Assembly: GCA_030248195.1 (NCBI GenBank)
Contig: JASAND010010586.1
Coordinates: 61,835 to 125,834 of the forward strand
DNA from: Trissonchulus latispiculum
Lineage: Eukaryota > Nematoda > Enoplea > Enoplida > Ironidae
Direction: 5' to 3'
DNA: 64,000 nucleotides
In this document: one piece after another, positions 40,796-55,480 of the stretch
How the letters are laid out: every line of letters starts with the position of its first letter
Position numbering within the stretch: the stretch's first letter is position 1
The notes under the pieces: generated by a model
The model's database searches: none
What the model was told of the DNA's origin: nothing
Seen by the model: the letters and a program-made list of their open reading frames with translations, nothing else
Made by a program: the position numbers and the translations under genes

Positions 40796-42329
40796 TACCT
40801 CAAAACTGAAAAATACACCGAATGTTTGCTGCTGATTCTGTGCGTTGTAAGGAATCGCAAGAAATGTCAAAAATTGTAAAAACTTCTTAAGATAGTCAAG
40901 AAGAAGTCAAGAAATAAACGATTGAAGCTAACTTAATATCATATGAGAAAACAAGAGAAACTGGACATGAACAAACTGCAATGCAAACAAAATAAAACCA
41001 TTAATGCATTGTTAAGTATAGGCTACTGTTAAATTGGATTGCTGCCGAACTATTAAATAGCTGCAGGTGACTGTTTAGTGTCACTGGAGACACCAAGACT
41101 ACATAATAACTAAGAGTGTGACAAGGGTATATATATACATATATTGAGGATAAAACTCTTTATTGTAAGCATGTAAATTTTATTTTCCCATAACGCTGTG
41201 TAAACACAAAGCAAAAATGGCCGTTAACGCTTCACGCTACAAGGATAAGAAGAACATTCTTCTCAGCTTGTAGTTGAGCTTCTGATTGGCTGATTGAAGA
41301 AGAAGCGGAAGCAAAGAGATAACGGAGTAGCATTGCTGTAATGTGATTTGAAACGTTCATAAAAATATTTTACATAAAACTTAATAAAGTTGGGATTAGT
41401 AACAGTACACCTTTACATCCTTTTAGGCCTAAAATAGCATCTCCGATGCTCTGACCATGTGGTTTTAAAACGAAAGCTTACCTTAAATGAGAGATACTCT
41501 TATTGCACATTTTTAGTTTCGATCTTGGATTTTCCCTCAAATTTATACATAGAGGCTTTCGAGATCAAACTTACCCTCAGCTTACTCGCTAAAACTTAAC
41601 ACTTTCTTGACCAAGGAGCACATATGAGACATCCTTGGTCCCAGGCAATATTTTTGTCCAAACAACCTAAGCATAGAACTTCTATCGCTGAGTACAGCAT
41701 CCCTTTTTTCAACAGGCCCCGGACCACAGGTTTGGCAACATTTCAAAATTAGCTAAGCAAATTGCGGCCATTAGATGACTTTAGTTTGGAAATGTTGAAT
41801 ACTGAGAGCATGATTTGGTATTTAATTCAGATATTCAGGGAGAGAAAAGCTCCAGCTGATTAAATGAGCAGTCTAGTTGATTAATTTAACGAATAGCTTA
41901 CGCTGTCTTGGCAGCACACTTTGCTGCAAAAATTAACTTACCTGATTTTCAGCGGTGACAGTTTCACCACAGTTCTAACTTTACCCAACTTTAACAGCTC
42001 CTAACTTTTTTGGGTGAGACTTCTGAACGAGGGTTGTATTGATTCAGCTATTTTATTTTCGATTCGATTCAGTTCAGTTTTTCTATTTCTCAAATATATA
42101 CGATTCGATGCAGTTCGATTTTCCCCATTCTGAACAAACTGCGATTCGATTCAGATTTCCAAAATAGCTATTTTTGATTCGATTTTTGATTTAGCGATTT
42201 TTGATTTGATTTTTGATTTTTTATTTCTGCAACAGATCACAATATTACGGGCACTATTGTACTAGGGAAATAACTTGCGGGGAGTCCGTTGTTTGGTCAT
42301 TTTTCTGAACCTCGATTTATGTGTATATG
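40796..42329. other. Non-coding interval with gattcgattcag-rich patch
   Basis: No gene is seen. Positions 42,045-42,230 contain many gattcgattcag and gatttttgattt words, a degenerate simple repeat. Confidence 0.5.
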
Positions 42330-42356
42330 TAAATAAATAAATAAATAAATAAATAA

Positions 42357-42435
<79 letters not shown>
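42330..42435. repeat. (AAAT)n then (TA)n microsatellite
   Basis: About 25 bp of aaat units directly followed by about 77 bp of TA. Confidence 0.95.
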
Positions 42436-42437
<2 letters not shown>

Positions 42438-43415
42438 TTAAGAGTACTTTAGCCCTAGTGTCAAAAGAGTCTGGAACATGGACAAAGATCGCCGACATCG
42501 CTCGCCATCGTCAGAAGAACATGGAAAAGGATTAATTTGGTTGAGTTAGAATTTTGATTAAGGCTTTTAAAGACTTCGAATTGCTTTTCAAGATTCAAAA
42601 TTTTAAGCCTTCCGAAGATCACGCAAATAAAATAAACTATAAGTGAAAACTTTTAAAGGCCCACATGAAAATTCAAACTAAAACAAACCACATTCCTTCT
42701 TCAGCCGTTTCTAACACTACCAAGCGATGCCGGCTAGCTTTACCCCTTTTGAGATTTTTTGTCACCAGACCAAAAATTAGAAGCTTTTTCGTCTTCCATT
42801 TACGAACCTCTACTCTGAGGTAAAATTACTCAACCACCCTAAAATACCTGGATTTAATTAAAACACTTGTCTGGGATGTGGGCCGTTAGCGAGCAAAGCA
42901 TAGTTTTTGCTCTGATAACATAGCGTGTGCCTAGAGGTCACTAGGCCACTATGCCACTAGATCAAATCATGTAACAAACAAGATTTTGTAGTATTTCTTC
43001 TCAGTGTGACTTCTCTACCAGCCAGTTTTTATTAACCTTCTTCTTAAACATTCCGTTGCACAAATCTACAGCCTTTTAAACTAGCTAAACTTTTTCTATG
43101 TTAAATTTTCTATTTTGCAGGTTAACTGAATTTTGTTTTTATCTCAGCCAAGATGACATTGTTTTAAGAGTGCATTATTTATATTATATTAAACATATTA
43201 TTTACATTCTTAATTTTTAAGTGCTGCATTATGCACAATTGTCGAGCTGTAATTTAATTATTTACATTTTGCCTTTATTTTACATTTACTTAATTGTTTC
43301 AAGACTTTCTCTTTTGCTCCTGGAAGACTATCACTTCCCGCTTTTGAACGATCCGCGATTCGTTAATTCCATCTTCTGCTTAATTACTTATTTATATGTG
43401 CACTTAATTAAGTAT
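42436..43415. other. Non-coding interval
   Basis: AT-rich; no gene or repeat is recognised. It could be intron sequence upstream of the possible exon at 43.4 kb. Confidence 0.35.
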
Positions 43416-43417
43416 CA

Positions 43418-43672
43418 GGGCTACAACGAATTTATTTGAAGAAGCAATGCAAGGAATTCATCCTGTTCAGCAGCAACAGCAGCCGCCCCAAAATACTACC
43501 AGTTCCGCTATATCTCAGCCACGTCCGACGTATATCTCAAGTCCGACGTATATCTCATCCTTATCTAGACCACCAGCGCCTCCCCAAGCTGCCTATTACG
43601 GAAATGGAGATGTTGTGCAGTCTCCTGCTTCGAAGGAGGAAGGCAACGAAAGGCGAACAGGAAATATTAAAG
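43418..43672 (+). CDS. Possible host exon, Gln/Pro-rich
   Basis: An open frame runs through ATG at 43,447 (MQGIHPVQQQQQPPQNTTSS) and then a segment with the repeat TYISSPTYISS, a PAPPQAAYYGNGD stretch and an acidic/basic end before AAAG/GTATTT, a reasonable splice donor at 43,672/43,673. A possible acceptor, aattaagtatcag, lies just before 43,418. Codon use and composition look coding, unlike the AT-rich surroundings. Gln/Pro-rich segments are common in transcription and RNA-binding regulators, but no domain identifies it. Neighbouring exons were not found, so this is tentative. Confidence 0.35.
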
Positions 43673-45585
43673 GTATTTGGAGTAGTTGTTATTAATGATG
43701 TTTTTCGTAGTGACTTTAGAAAGTGCTATTAAATCAGTACAGTTATTCCCAGTTTACATATGTTTGCTCAAACTTATAGCCGTGCTTTCCAGCATCAAAA
43801 TTCGAAATTCTGAAGTTTAATTATCAAACGTCTTCCTGCACATCTTCAAAAACTAGGCAGTAGTATAGTACGTCTCTATGGCATTAAAACCCTATTTCAA
43901 GTCTTGGACAAAGCATTTATAGTTCACGTCATCAACCTGTCAGACGTACTATATTTACGGAGTAAATCTTAATGTAAAGATAAGCCCTCTCCTCGGTCTC
44001 TGATCTTTCCTCACTACGATCCCTTAGATGGCATAGCTTTTCACGATTGCGTACCACACTTATGACATCCTGCTGGTAATAGTTCATCATGCGGTAGAAA
44101 ACAGGATTGTCCTGAAATGATTAGCATTTACCAAAGATATTCTTCCATGATTAGTCATGCACACTTACTCATCCATAAACAAGGCTGTCATCCATGCTAA
44201 CCGTGACATGTTTTGCATGAGATCCCAACCGCTTAATTGGTCGGATCATGAATGCACCACTTGAATTCTGAGATATGCATGGCAGCTCATGTGATTTCAT
44301 GCACTAAAGTGTTTTGTTCCATTCATTGATTAATAGGAGTAATCATATGGGCATTACATTTCTTCATGCATATGGTAAGTTACCGCTTTAAGTGACTGTC
44401 CATTCTTGATATAAACCAGTTTAATCCAGTTATTATTACTACCAGACCAGTAATTAAGAGGGGTAATTATTGTTTTCGATTGATCTTACCACTAATATTA
44501 GGATAGAGAACTGCCAGACCATATGTAATTAAAGACAAGCTGAACAACAATTTCAGTCTCATCAAATTTTCTAATCCTGATCATTCGATTATTACGCTTT
44601 GCTGCATCACTTTGTGTCTATTGCAAACTAGCAATTAAACTGATTTTAAGAAGAAATTTCCTGTTAAAGGTGAGTCTTTTGCACATTTAATTGGCAGGAA
44701 TTAACCATTAACCTCATAGTTCTGATCGCTTTCTGGCGGAATTTTCGGGTGATGATATAACCCGAATTCTGGCGGAATGATATAACCACAAGAGATAAGA
44801 CAAATGCGACTGGTGTACTCTTTGGCTCTTATACATTCTAAAACCATATATATTTTTAGTTTTTGAGAAAATCTAAACAACCTTCTGAAACGTCTTTTTT
44901 CCAAACCGAAACAAAACAGAAACAAGGAAAAGGTTTTCGATTCTAAATTCCTACTTTAATTCAAATTTGTGTTCACATCTATTTAGACCTCAGATTCCAA
45001 TACATTCCTTGTGAATCGGAAAACTTGTCTAATTTTAGGTAGCAATATAAATCAAACAGTTGCCATCTAACAAAAGGCAAGCTAATTAAATTAAATCTTC
45101 CTACGACATATACATTGCTGCAGCAAAATGTACCGCTAAATCAGCACAAACAAAACAATTTCGCTCCCTACATTTTTGGTCAGACTTTGGTTGTCTTGTC
45201 TAATCGCTTTGAGATCTTACCGAAAGAAACTACATGTTATTGTGAAAATAAAATTGTTAAACTATTGCCAAACGTATTTTGTTTAGTAGTGTCCAAAGGT
45301 TCCAGTTTTGGGTTAAAGCGTTATATGTTTCAAGTTCATGCTTAATTTAAAACTTAAAATTCTCTTCTTAACCCTTAATTAATCAATGACAGAAAGTTGT
45401 AACCTGTAGCCATTAATATGGTCTCGAAAATCACTCGAAAAAATCACATTCTTCAGTCTTTGAAATTTTTGAAAAATTAAAAATATCAACTAAACTGCAG
45501 CAACAAAGGACAGCTTTAGTGTATGGATGTAATGATTTGCTTAAGAGTATATGTATATTAACACAAATTTCAGAAAGGAGAATCC
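43673..45585. other. Non-coding interval
   Basis: No gene is recognised. A short direct repeat (ttctggcggaat, 44,731 and 44,768, each near gatgatataacc or atgatataacc) is present. Confidence 0.4.
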
Positions 45586-45587
45586 TC

Positions 45588-45726
45588 TTGTGCCTGGGTG
45601 AAACTAATTGTGCCTGGGTGAGACTGATTGTGCCTCAGCGAGACTCCAAGTTCTGTCTTAAATTTTTGTGCCTCTGTGAGACCATTTTGTGCCTCAGCGA
45701 AACTACATTGTGCCAGGATGAGACAC
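45588..45726. repeat. Degenerate 20-28-bp minisatellite
   Basis: Six units of the form ttgtgcctgggtgagact with variants (tgtgcctcagcgagact, tgtgccaggatgagac). Alternate spacing gives partial coding sense on either strand, but no real gene is supported. Confidence 0.7.
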
Positions 45727-48700
45727 AATCAATTTTCGTACCAAACATTCGTGAATCAACATCATCATGAAAAGACTTCATGACCTCATTAAAACGTCGC
45801 TGTATAAGCATCAGCATCTCTTTCCTACCTACGGTGTGTTGCTGGTGTTTTTCAGCTTGCCTGGCTGTCGAAGCGACTCCCATGAGGGACGGTTGGCGCG
45901 GCTTTGCCTCTTTTTCGACTCTAAAATTAAAGTTAAATTACAGCTCAGTTGCCAAAATTGAAACTTTTAGCGATTTTATGTTTTCTCCTATACATGTCTT
46001 CAACTGGTTATATCGTATATAAATGAGCGAAGTTTTCCAAATTCTAACCTTTTTCTAATTCAAATTTTAGTCTGTGCCATGTTTTAGCATAAACTAGTCT
46101 TTTATTTCAACTGTCAACAAGCAAGCGTGCATAAACCGTCTGCAACTGTTTACGTTTGGAAAACAATCAGATTGGTATGATTTAATAGGCACTTTTTATA
46201 GAGTCGTTTTAAGAAATGATTCAACTGTATCTGCGAATACGTAGACAGTAATTTATGAAAAAATGTTCACAGAACGACATAAACGACTTACGTTTCTAAT
46301 TGATACGAGCCAAAGAATCTGCAATTTGGTCAACTTTAGGCATACTGTAACTTTTCTTCAATAAAGACTGAAGGAAAGGCGGAAATTTGTGAGCTAACGT
46401 ACATGTGGAAATGGATGACGTGAACCTTCAAACGTTTTCGGTCATTAGTGCTCCTAATTGGTAACTATTCTACTTTTTAATGCATATTAATAATTTAAAA
46501 GATCAGTGGGCGGTAAAAACAATAGCATATGTGAAAAACAGTCGAAAAGAAAGTCTGACATTTAAAAAAGTTTGTAGGGTTGCGAATCATTAGCGCCTGT
46601 AATTGGGAAGATTAGTCGTCTGCAGAAACTATTCAATTGTTACAGCGCGCTTGACAAAAACAAACGGATCGCATTTGAAAACTTTAGCGGCCTGCGAAAA
46701 ATTGCAAGATCTTACAGTACATTTTAGAAAACTTCCATTTATAGTTGTGTAAGCGAACGGTTAAAAACACTTACAAACAAGTTACCCCTTAAAAGGGGAA
46801 TAATACCGCCGTAGAGTTTGGAATTTATGTGTTCAACGTTTTGTTTGTTTTCATCACACTGTTCATAGTATGATCATAGTGTACGGTGACGTTAGCTTTT
46901 GACTAAAGTTTCAACTCCCCGACATTTGCCGTCTCTGAGACAAAAGAATGGGAGTATTTTATTGCCATTTGCCATTGCCAACTGTGAAACTAAAGATCTA
47001 CCGGAAGAAGGATTCGTTCTGTGTCCGGACCAGCGCCAAGCGGACACCCTAGCCACTACACTGCTCTGACTATAACGCTTTTATTGAGTAAACTGCGAGA
47101 GAGAAAATTATCATTTATCTATATATGTTTATCTTAAACAATTTATTTTATCTAAATTCTAAAGCAAAGCAAACACTAATGAAATAAATACAGTGCAAGC
47201 TCAAACTCAGTCTTAGCACACGAAAACTGTAACAACCGTTTTAGCTATTTATTGATCTGTTAAACCCTGCCAATCAAGTGACAGTCAAATAACGCCCGAT
47301 TTTCGGTAGTATGAGAAAAGGCAGAGAGTGATCGTTTGCAAAACAATTTACAGGGCATTGAAAATGAACTAATTTGACTGTAATGATGCTCTAAAAAGTG
47401 CAAAATTTTAGAAAAATTGTTGGGCAAAAAAACCTGAGTAACAGGGACATGTGTTGAAGATAGGACGGAAATCCTCCGCGCCAAGCAATTTACATGCAAA
47501 ACATATGAATTCAGATGGGTCAACCCATTACAAGTATACCGCCTCCGGCGGTATAAAAACCTGCAATATATGCGCAAACTGTCGAAAACTACATTTCTTT
47601 TAAACTACTCAAATAAGTGTAAGATTGCATAAGAATTTAAGACAGTGTTGTCGTAATGACAAAAGCCAAATCAATTTGATTACTAATTGTAACGCATGCT
47701 GGCATTCTGATGCAAACATTCTGTGTTATTGCTAATTTCGCTATGTCTTGCAGAAACGAGTGACGCATACATACCAGTGAACTAGGTCCGAGTGCCAAAC
47801 TCTGGGTCCCTTCAGAGGGAGCTCGTATTCGTTCAAGTTCCCCCATTTCGTACTATTCCCTAAATAGAGCTCCCACCCCATTTGTCGACTTGACCATCCA
47901 ACAACAGGGAGCTGTAAACTTGGCCCTGGAAAGGAGGAGGCACCCTGTACTACAGCCCTCGAATTGCGTACCGCCAACAACTGGGGTGCCCCACGGTTGT
48001 TGACATTCTGTGTCAATCTGGCGTGGCCCAGATGACCAGTAAGGGGACGGCCCAGGCTAAGTTTCTCAGTGAGTTGTTCCGGCTCTACGACGTCATTATT
48101 GTACAGAGAGAGAGAGAGAGAGGAATTGTCCATGCCTGCATACCACCTCATGCCGAATGCGGTCCTGTTCGTGTGCTGCGAGGAACACCCTTACTGTGTC
48201 AGGACTGTTGCCCAATGCAGCTCCATGCACAGGCCATTCAGTTGAAAAAATTTTTGGAAAACTACTTTTAGTGGTATTTTATTGTACTGTGCTTATTGCA
48301 ATAAGAATAAATTCAGTTTTTCTTATTTGGATGAATATAAAATGTTGCCAATAATATTATCAAGAACTTGTTCAAACAAGCTGAAATCTCCAAGAAAGAC
48401 CGAAGTGGAGAGTGTTTTAGCTCCGCAGTGAAATCTATCAAGACAAATACGCTACTAAAATAAAATTTATACGAAGGCTAAGGCGTTTGTCTGGATAATG
48501 GTTTTGGCTAAATGCAAGGTCGCTGATCGACACCAGTGCCCTGTCCCTCAAGTGGTCATGAACTTGACGAACCCGGAGTCCTAATCCTACGGCATATTTC
48601 TTTGGGGAAAACTCCGCTTTTAAAGTTTCCAAGGAACCATGTCCTCATATTCTAGAATAGGACGCCCGCAAATGATAGGACATTGGGAAAATACTTGCAT

Positions 48701-48813
48701 GACAATGGACCTATTTTGGAAACAGACGCGAAAATATTTTTTGTCAAACATACCTTACCTACGAAAGGCTGTGTGGAAATATTTTAGTATTTAGTATTCT
48801 ATTTTATTTTATT
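45727..48813. other. Mostly non-coding interval
   Basis: AT-rich sequence with one GC-richer block at 47,770-48,240 that has overlapping ORFs on both strands and a short GA run (48,104-48,121). A segment at 48,470-48,545 with ggctaaggcg and aaggtcgctgatcgacacc resembles the A- and B-box layout of a tRNA-derived SINE, weakly. No gene can be supported. Confidence 0.4.
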
Positions 48814-50891
48814 GGGTTGCCGCTTTTTCACAAAAAGGCAACCCTTTAACTTGGGTATGTCCGTTATTTATTATTATTGGGTTGCCGCTTTTTCAACAAA
48901 AAGGCAACCCTTTAACTTGGGTATGTCCGTTATTTATTATTATTTCTTGCCGAATGTGTCCACCCCCAGATCTCGAGATTGGTAAGGGGTAGAGAGGTGG
49001 TTGATACCTCATTTTGAAGGGCTTGACGTGGAGGTTTGCATATCTCCTGGGCGACCCGGTACGACTCAGGGTGAAAGTACTCGATACGATGATGCTGCAA
49101 ATGGTAAAAATTGAAAGTTGTCCAATTGGGCTCATATGGGTATCATTCGAAAGCTCTCGTTGCGTAGATAAAAAGTTGTAATAGGGTCAAAGCACCAAAA
49201 TCTACAGAAAATGAGTTACGGAGCCACGAAAGGGTCAAAAATGGCCAAAAACGGTCAAAATGGGTCAAAATTGAAAGTTGTCCGATTGGGTTGATTGGAT
49301 ATCATTCGAATGCTCTCGTTGCGTAGATAAAAAGTTATAATAGGGCCAAAGTACCAAAATCTACAGAAAATGAGTTACGGGGTCTCAAAGGGTCAAAAAT
49401 GGCCAAAACCGGCCAAAATGGGTCAAAATTGAAAATTGTCGGATCCGATCGATACCGGTGTTATTCGAACGCTCTCGTTGCGTAGATAAAACGTTGTAAT
49501 AGGGCCCAAGCACCAAACTGAACAGAAAATGAGTTACGGAGCCTCAAAGGGGTCAAAAATGGCCAAAACCGGCCAAAATGGGTCAAAATTGAAACTTCTC
49601 GGATCGGGCTCATATTGCTATCATTCGAAAGCTCTCGTTGAGTAAATGAAAAAGTGTAATAGAGACAAAGTGTGAAAGTGTACAGAAATTGCGTTGTGGA
49701 CAGGTTTGTGGAACAAAAAGTGCTCGATACTGTTATGCTGCAAAATGAGTCAAAATTGAAAGTAACAAAACCGTCCAGCATGGGTATCATTCGAAAGCTC
49801 TTGTTGCGTAGATAAAAAGTTGCAAGAGCCAAAGCTCCTAACTGCATGCAAACTGAGTTATGTCCCTTGATAAGAGGAAAAATGCCAGCGGCAACCCATT
49901 CATGCAAATAAGCTTGTTATTATTATTATTATTTATTATTATTTCTTGCCGTATATGTCCCACCCTCTATCTCGAGCTTGGGTGGGCCGATCGGGCTGAA
50001 ATTTGCGCATGGATGAACCATGGACCTGAACTGCTCCCGGAAGCGCGGGGAGCCCCGGGGAAGCAGAGGTGCTCCCGGAGCACCCCCGTGAGTAAAAATG
50101 AGTAAAATACAAAAGTTGTCCAAATGAGCTAATTTTGGTATCATTCGAAAGCTCTCGTCGAGTAATGAAAAAGTTGTAATAGGGTCAAGGCCTGAAAATG
50201 CACTTATTTTGAGTTATGAGGCGAAAAATGGTCAAAACGGGCCAAAAACGGCCAAAACGGCTCAAAACCGAAAGTTCTCAGATCGGGCTCATATCGGTAT
50301 CATTTGAAAGCTCTTGTTGCGTAGATAAAAAGTTGTAATAAGACCAACGCACCAAAGTGGAGGAAAAATGAGTTATGGAGCCTCAAAGGGGCCAAAAATG
50401 GCCAAAAACGGTCAAAATGGGTCAAAACTAAAAAGTATTGGAAATCCACAATATGGATATCATTTGAAAGCTGTCGTTGCGTGGATAAAAAGTTGTAATA
50501 TGGCCAAGGTGCCAAAATGTAGGAAAAATGAGTTACGGAGCCTCAAATGGGTCAAAAATGGCCAAAAACGGCCAAAATGGCTCAAAATTGAAAGTTTACA
50601 GATCGGGCTCATGTCGGTATCATTCGAAAGCTCTCATTGAGTGGATAAAACATTGTAATAGGGCCAAAGCACCAAAATGTACAGCAAATGAGTTATGGGG
50701 CCTCAAAGGGTACAAAATTGCCAAAACTGGCCGAAATGGGTCAAAATCAAAAGTTATGGAAAAACGACAATATGGGTATCAATTGGAAGATCTCTTTGAG
50801 TATATAAAAAGTTGTCATAGGAACAAGGACTAATATCGTAGGATAATTGACTTATCCTGTTTATAAGAGGAAAAATGACAGCGGCAACCCA
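48814..50891. mobile_element. TIR element filled with 160-bp tandem repeats, plus a truncated second copy
   Basis: A full copy runs from GGGTTGCCGC at 48,879 to GCGGCAACCC at 49,897 (1019 bp); the ends are inverted repeats. A 65-bp duplicate of its left end lies at 48,814. A second copy lacks the left TIR, starts near 49,929 (ttattatttcttgccg) and ends with the same GCGGCAACCC at 50,882-50,891. Each copy holds five units of about 160 bp, marked by cattcgaaagctctcgttg and then gaaaatgagttacgg. The left end itself folds into a hairpin (gggttgcc...ggcaaccc). Flanks are TTA/ATT repeats. No transposase is encoded. Confidence 0.75.
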
Positions 50892-52199
<1,308 letters not shown>

Positions 52200-53545
52200 T
52201 GCCGGGGTGTGGGGGTGCCTGCGCTGGAGCTGCCGAGTCAATCCAGTGGTGAACATTGACCACCCCGTCGGCTCCGAGCAACTCCGGACCAACTCGGAAC
52301 TATTCTGGACAGTATGGTGGAGGGCGCCTTCGGCTTCACTACTACTTCGCAACTACTGGGGTTACTGCTGGGGAGGCTAATAAAATTATGCGCCAGTTTC
52401 AAATTGGAAGGGTTTCTGGTCCGCCTGGTTCCAAAGCTTCTCCAGGGGGCCCCCTCTGAGCCTGAATACGGCCCGTCTGAGTCAGTTAGTTCATCAAATA
52501 TTCAACATTTCGATTATACTTTTACGGAGGCTCAGCTGTCGTTTTGTCAAAAGTGGTTAAAAACTTTACTACCTTGCGGGCCATTCACAAAGATACTTTC
52601 GATTTCATGCAAAAATACCATCAGGCCTTGTCGCAGCTTTATTTGCAACGTTTACGCCCAAATCAGTCGGAATTCGACCCAATCTTGCTTGGCAAAGAAC
52701 AGCTTCCTCCCACTTGGACCGGGGATTCCTCCCATTTTCGGAAGGGCGAGTACCCTTCGTTGCCACAGGCTCGAAAATAATTCTGTGGGGACAAACGCTG
52801 AAGAACCTATCAGCCCAACAGTCACCCAAGAGCCAGAAAAGATCCGGCATCAGTTGCAGTAACTCCGGGAGGGCCCACAGAAATTGAATCCGAGCAAATA
52901 CTGGCAGCAACAAACAACATGCCAGCCATAGTTGTCACTTCCGGGGGACCAAACTTTTCGCTATTTCGGGCATCCATTTTTGGAGGAGGAGGAGAAGTTA
53001 GGTTTGGAAATTTCAAGATTGGCAAAAGCTCAAGCGGAAAAAGCTCAAGCTCAAAAAAAGCTCCGGAACCCCTTAAAATTTCGAAAAAGGGGTAAGTACC
53101 TCCAGGCCGGCCTCTCGTGAGTCTTTAACGTCGTATCTAATTCTGCCGGATCAGTTTCCACCTTTTCTGAAAGATCTAAAAAAGTCCCTCCCTTCGGTTT
53201 CAGTGGGTTTTTCAGAAACTGTCAGGCAAAGGTTGGATCTGGAGGCCGTTGTCCACGCGGAAGTGGGGACAATCCTTCCGGGGGACCTCCAGATGCCTAG
53301 GCCTCTGCCCGGCAAGCTGGAGGAAGTGTGAATCCACCTGCGCAGTCGGCAGTTTTGGCCAAGGAACAGGAACTAGAGGTTCCAGAGGGGTTCCATTGGT
53401 TCCAATCGAAATTTCGGGATTTGCCCATCCAGAAGACCCCCATATACTTACAAGGATTGTGTCCGGGTCCAGATGTTTGATATCTACGGGAGCAGAAACC
53501 ACACATTTATGACGAGTTGAAGAAACAGAGTTGAACAAGCGTGTT
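52200..53545 (+). pseudogene. gag: Diverged Gag-protease fragment of the nested element's family
   Basis: Plus-strand sequence matches the nested element in order. GVTAGEANKIMRQFQIG corresponds to the Gag tail (GVTAQQANQIVGHFQVG), and DYTFTEAQLSF to DLTMTEAQLYN. SKVVKNFTTLRAIHKDTFDF matches the start of the protease frame. IESEQILAATNNMPAIVV leads to the protease domain, which breaks off near 52,960 before the catalytic motif. VSVGFSETVR matches the post-protease frame. Frameshifts and stops inactivate it. No LTR is recognised on either side. Its value is as an independent copy: it shows which frames of the nested element were conserved. Confidence 0.8.
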
Positions 53546-55480
53546 TATCGTTTTATGTTCGCTAACCATACTTTTTGATATATTGAATGTCTGCAGCATA
53601 TTGTAAACAGATGAGCAAACGTAAATTGAAAAGTTTAAGCAACTTTTCTCAAAGTGAAATTAATCCTGAAAATTAAGCGGATGTTTACCCTTTTCAAACT
53701 AAATCAATCTTGAAAACTTCTAAGCCATTTTCATTTAAAAGGCGATAGTGTTATTTTTTGCACAGGGTTCACCCACTATCTAGGTACACGACGTGGCCCG
53801 TCAGAGGTGCTCTCCGCAGACCGCAGTCAAAAGGCGGAGAAACGAAGAACATGGACAGAAACAAGATCTCCAAGCAGAACTACCAAAGGGTTTTGGCAAC
53901 GAAGCACCTCAGTCACGCCCAAAACAGCAGCATTCGTGAATCCGACTTCTGTTGTCCCCCGCTTGGTAATAACAACTATGATGGCTGAAAGCTAATAGCC
54001 TGTTCGGCAGGCAAAAGGGGTTAAAACTACACTGCACAATGGGAATCGTTAGGGGAGGCCGAGTTCTAATATAGCAAAGATTGAAAAAGCGGTGTGGGAA
54101 GCTCTCAAATGGAGATTAAAGTTTCCAACTTTAATATTTTCATAAAGAAATAATGAAAAACGCCTGCCTGCAGTCATTAAAGAAGACGCCTTAGTTCGAA
54201 CAGGAGAGCCAACTTTAATGTTTTGAAATTCAAAATTGAGAACTGTTTAAACTAAAAAAATTAAAACTAGGTTTCGCACCTCCTTAAAAATTCCAATCGA
54301 AAAGACCTTCAAATTGATAAATAACGATTATTTACTTCAAGTTGGGATAGAGACACAGGGCTTACCCCCATCGCAACTTGAACTTCTTAACTTAATTTAT
54401 CAGGTACTGCCATGGTTTGTAAAAAGTGCTGGCAGTAAATGCAGTATAAACTTCGTAATGAGCAAAGTGTCTACTGAGCCAGACGTTCAGTGTTTTGATT
54501 GATAAACTAGTGGCAAGATTAAACGGTTAAAGAACTTAGCTAGAGATGTTGCCAAAGACATAAAAGAGCAAACTGTCCAACGAGACTGTAACTTTATCCT
54601 GTATTCCAATCAGGGTCCAACCCATTGAGCCTGTATTGCAATCAGGGTCGCAGTCGCTATGAGACTGTGGACCATCACGCTCACAACATCACCAACAACA
54701 GATCTTAATGTTGCAAAATCTGTGTGTCTAAGAGAAAATAAACAGAAGTAAGAGTTCTACTCAATTTTGCATTACTGCAGAAATGCTATTAGTGCCAAGT
54801 TCCATAGAATCTCCTTAAATCACCTTTGCAGATGTTTATCCTTGTTGTTTAATACAAATTCCGATCCCTACCCTAGAAATGTCTCGCTACCCTAGAAATC
54901 TTAAATCTAAGCATAAAATATACGGAAACATGTATACAGTTTTGAAAACCATCCTAACGCAGCCTCTTCCTTCAGTTGTTGGATCTTAGGGTTTTTAGAT
55001 GTTGTGTTAGAAAAAGTTTTTAAGCTTTTTTCGGCGATAGTGTTAGAGTTCAATTGATCAAATCAGCTCAAGCTAAAGGTTATGAGCCTACCTTTTCTAC
55101 GGAGATCTTTAAGATTTGCTTATAGTCATTGGGTCAAATGCATGATACAGAATTGAAGATAATGAAGGCAAAGTTATTTTTCCAGCTTTCTATTCCCAAG
55201 AACTATTGTATATCGATAATCATCTGGAATAAGCTAATGAACCTCTCAAAGAAATCCCCAAACGAATGCTCAGTACAGCTGGAATCTCAGTGGTCTTTCT
55301 GTGCTTATTGTTGGCCGATCGAATCTATGTTTTCCTGGACTTGAAGAAGCTCTTTTAGATGCGTTAAACCATAATTTCTCATTTCTCATAACCTAATAAG
55401 TTCATTTCCCACGTGCTTTTCCTTTCCTGTTATTCGCATTTACAAATACTTTAACGATGATCCTATCTCTGAGATCTAAG
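53546..55480. other. Non-coding interval
   Basis: No gene is recognised over 1.9 kb. Confidence 0.4.

Noticed and set aside
47741..48151. GC-richer ORF overlapping another on the opposite strand
   Set aside because: Both strands are open, no motif is recognised, and the block may be a repeat fragment.
48470..48545. Possible tRNA-derived SINE head
   Set aside because: A- and B-box resemblance is weak and no cloverleaf can be drawn.
50368..50833. Two overlapping 90-100-codon ORFs with similar starts (MSYGAS...)
   Set aside because: They arise from the 160-bp tandem units, whose period is not a multiple of three, so no constant protein is encoded.
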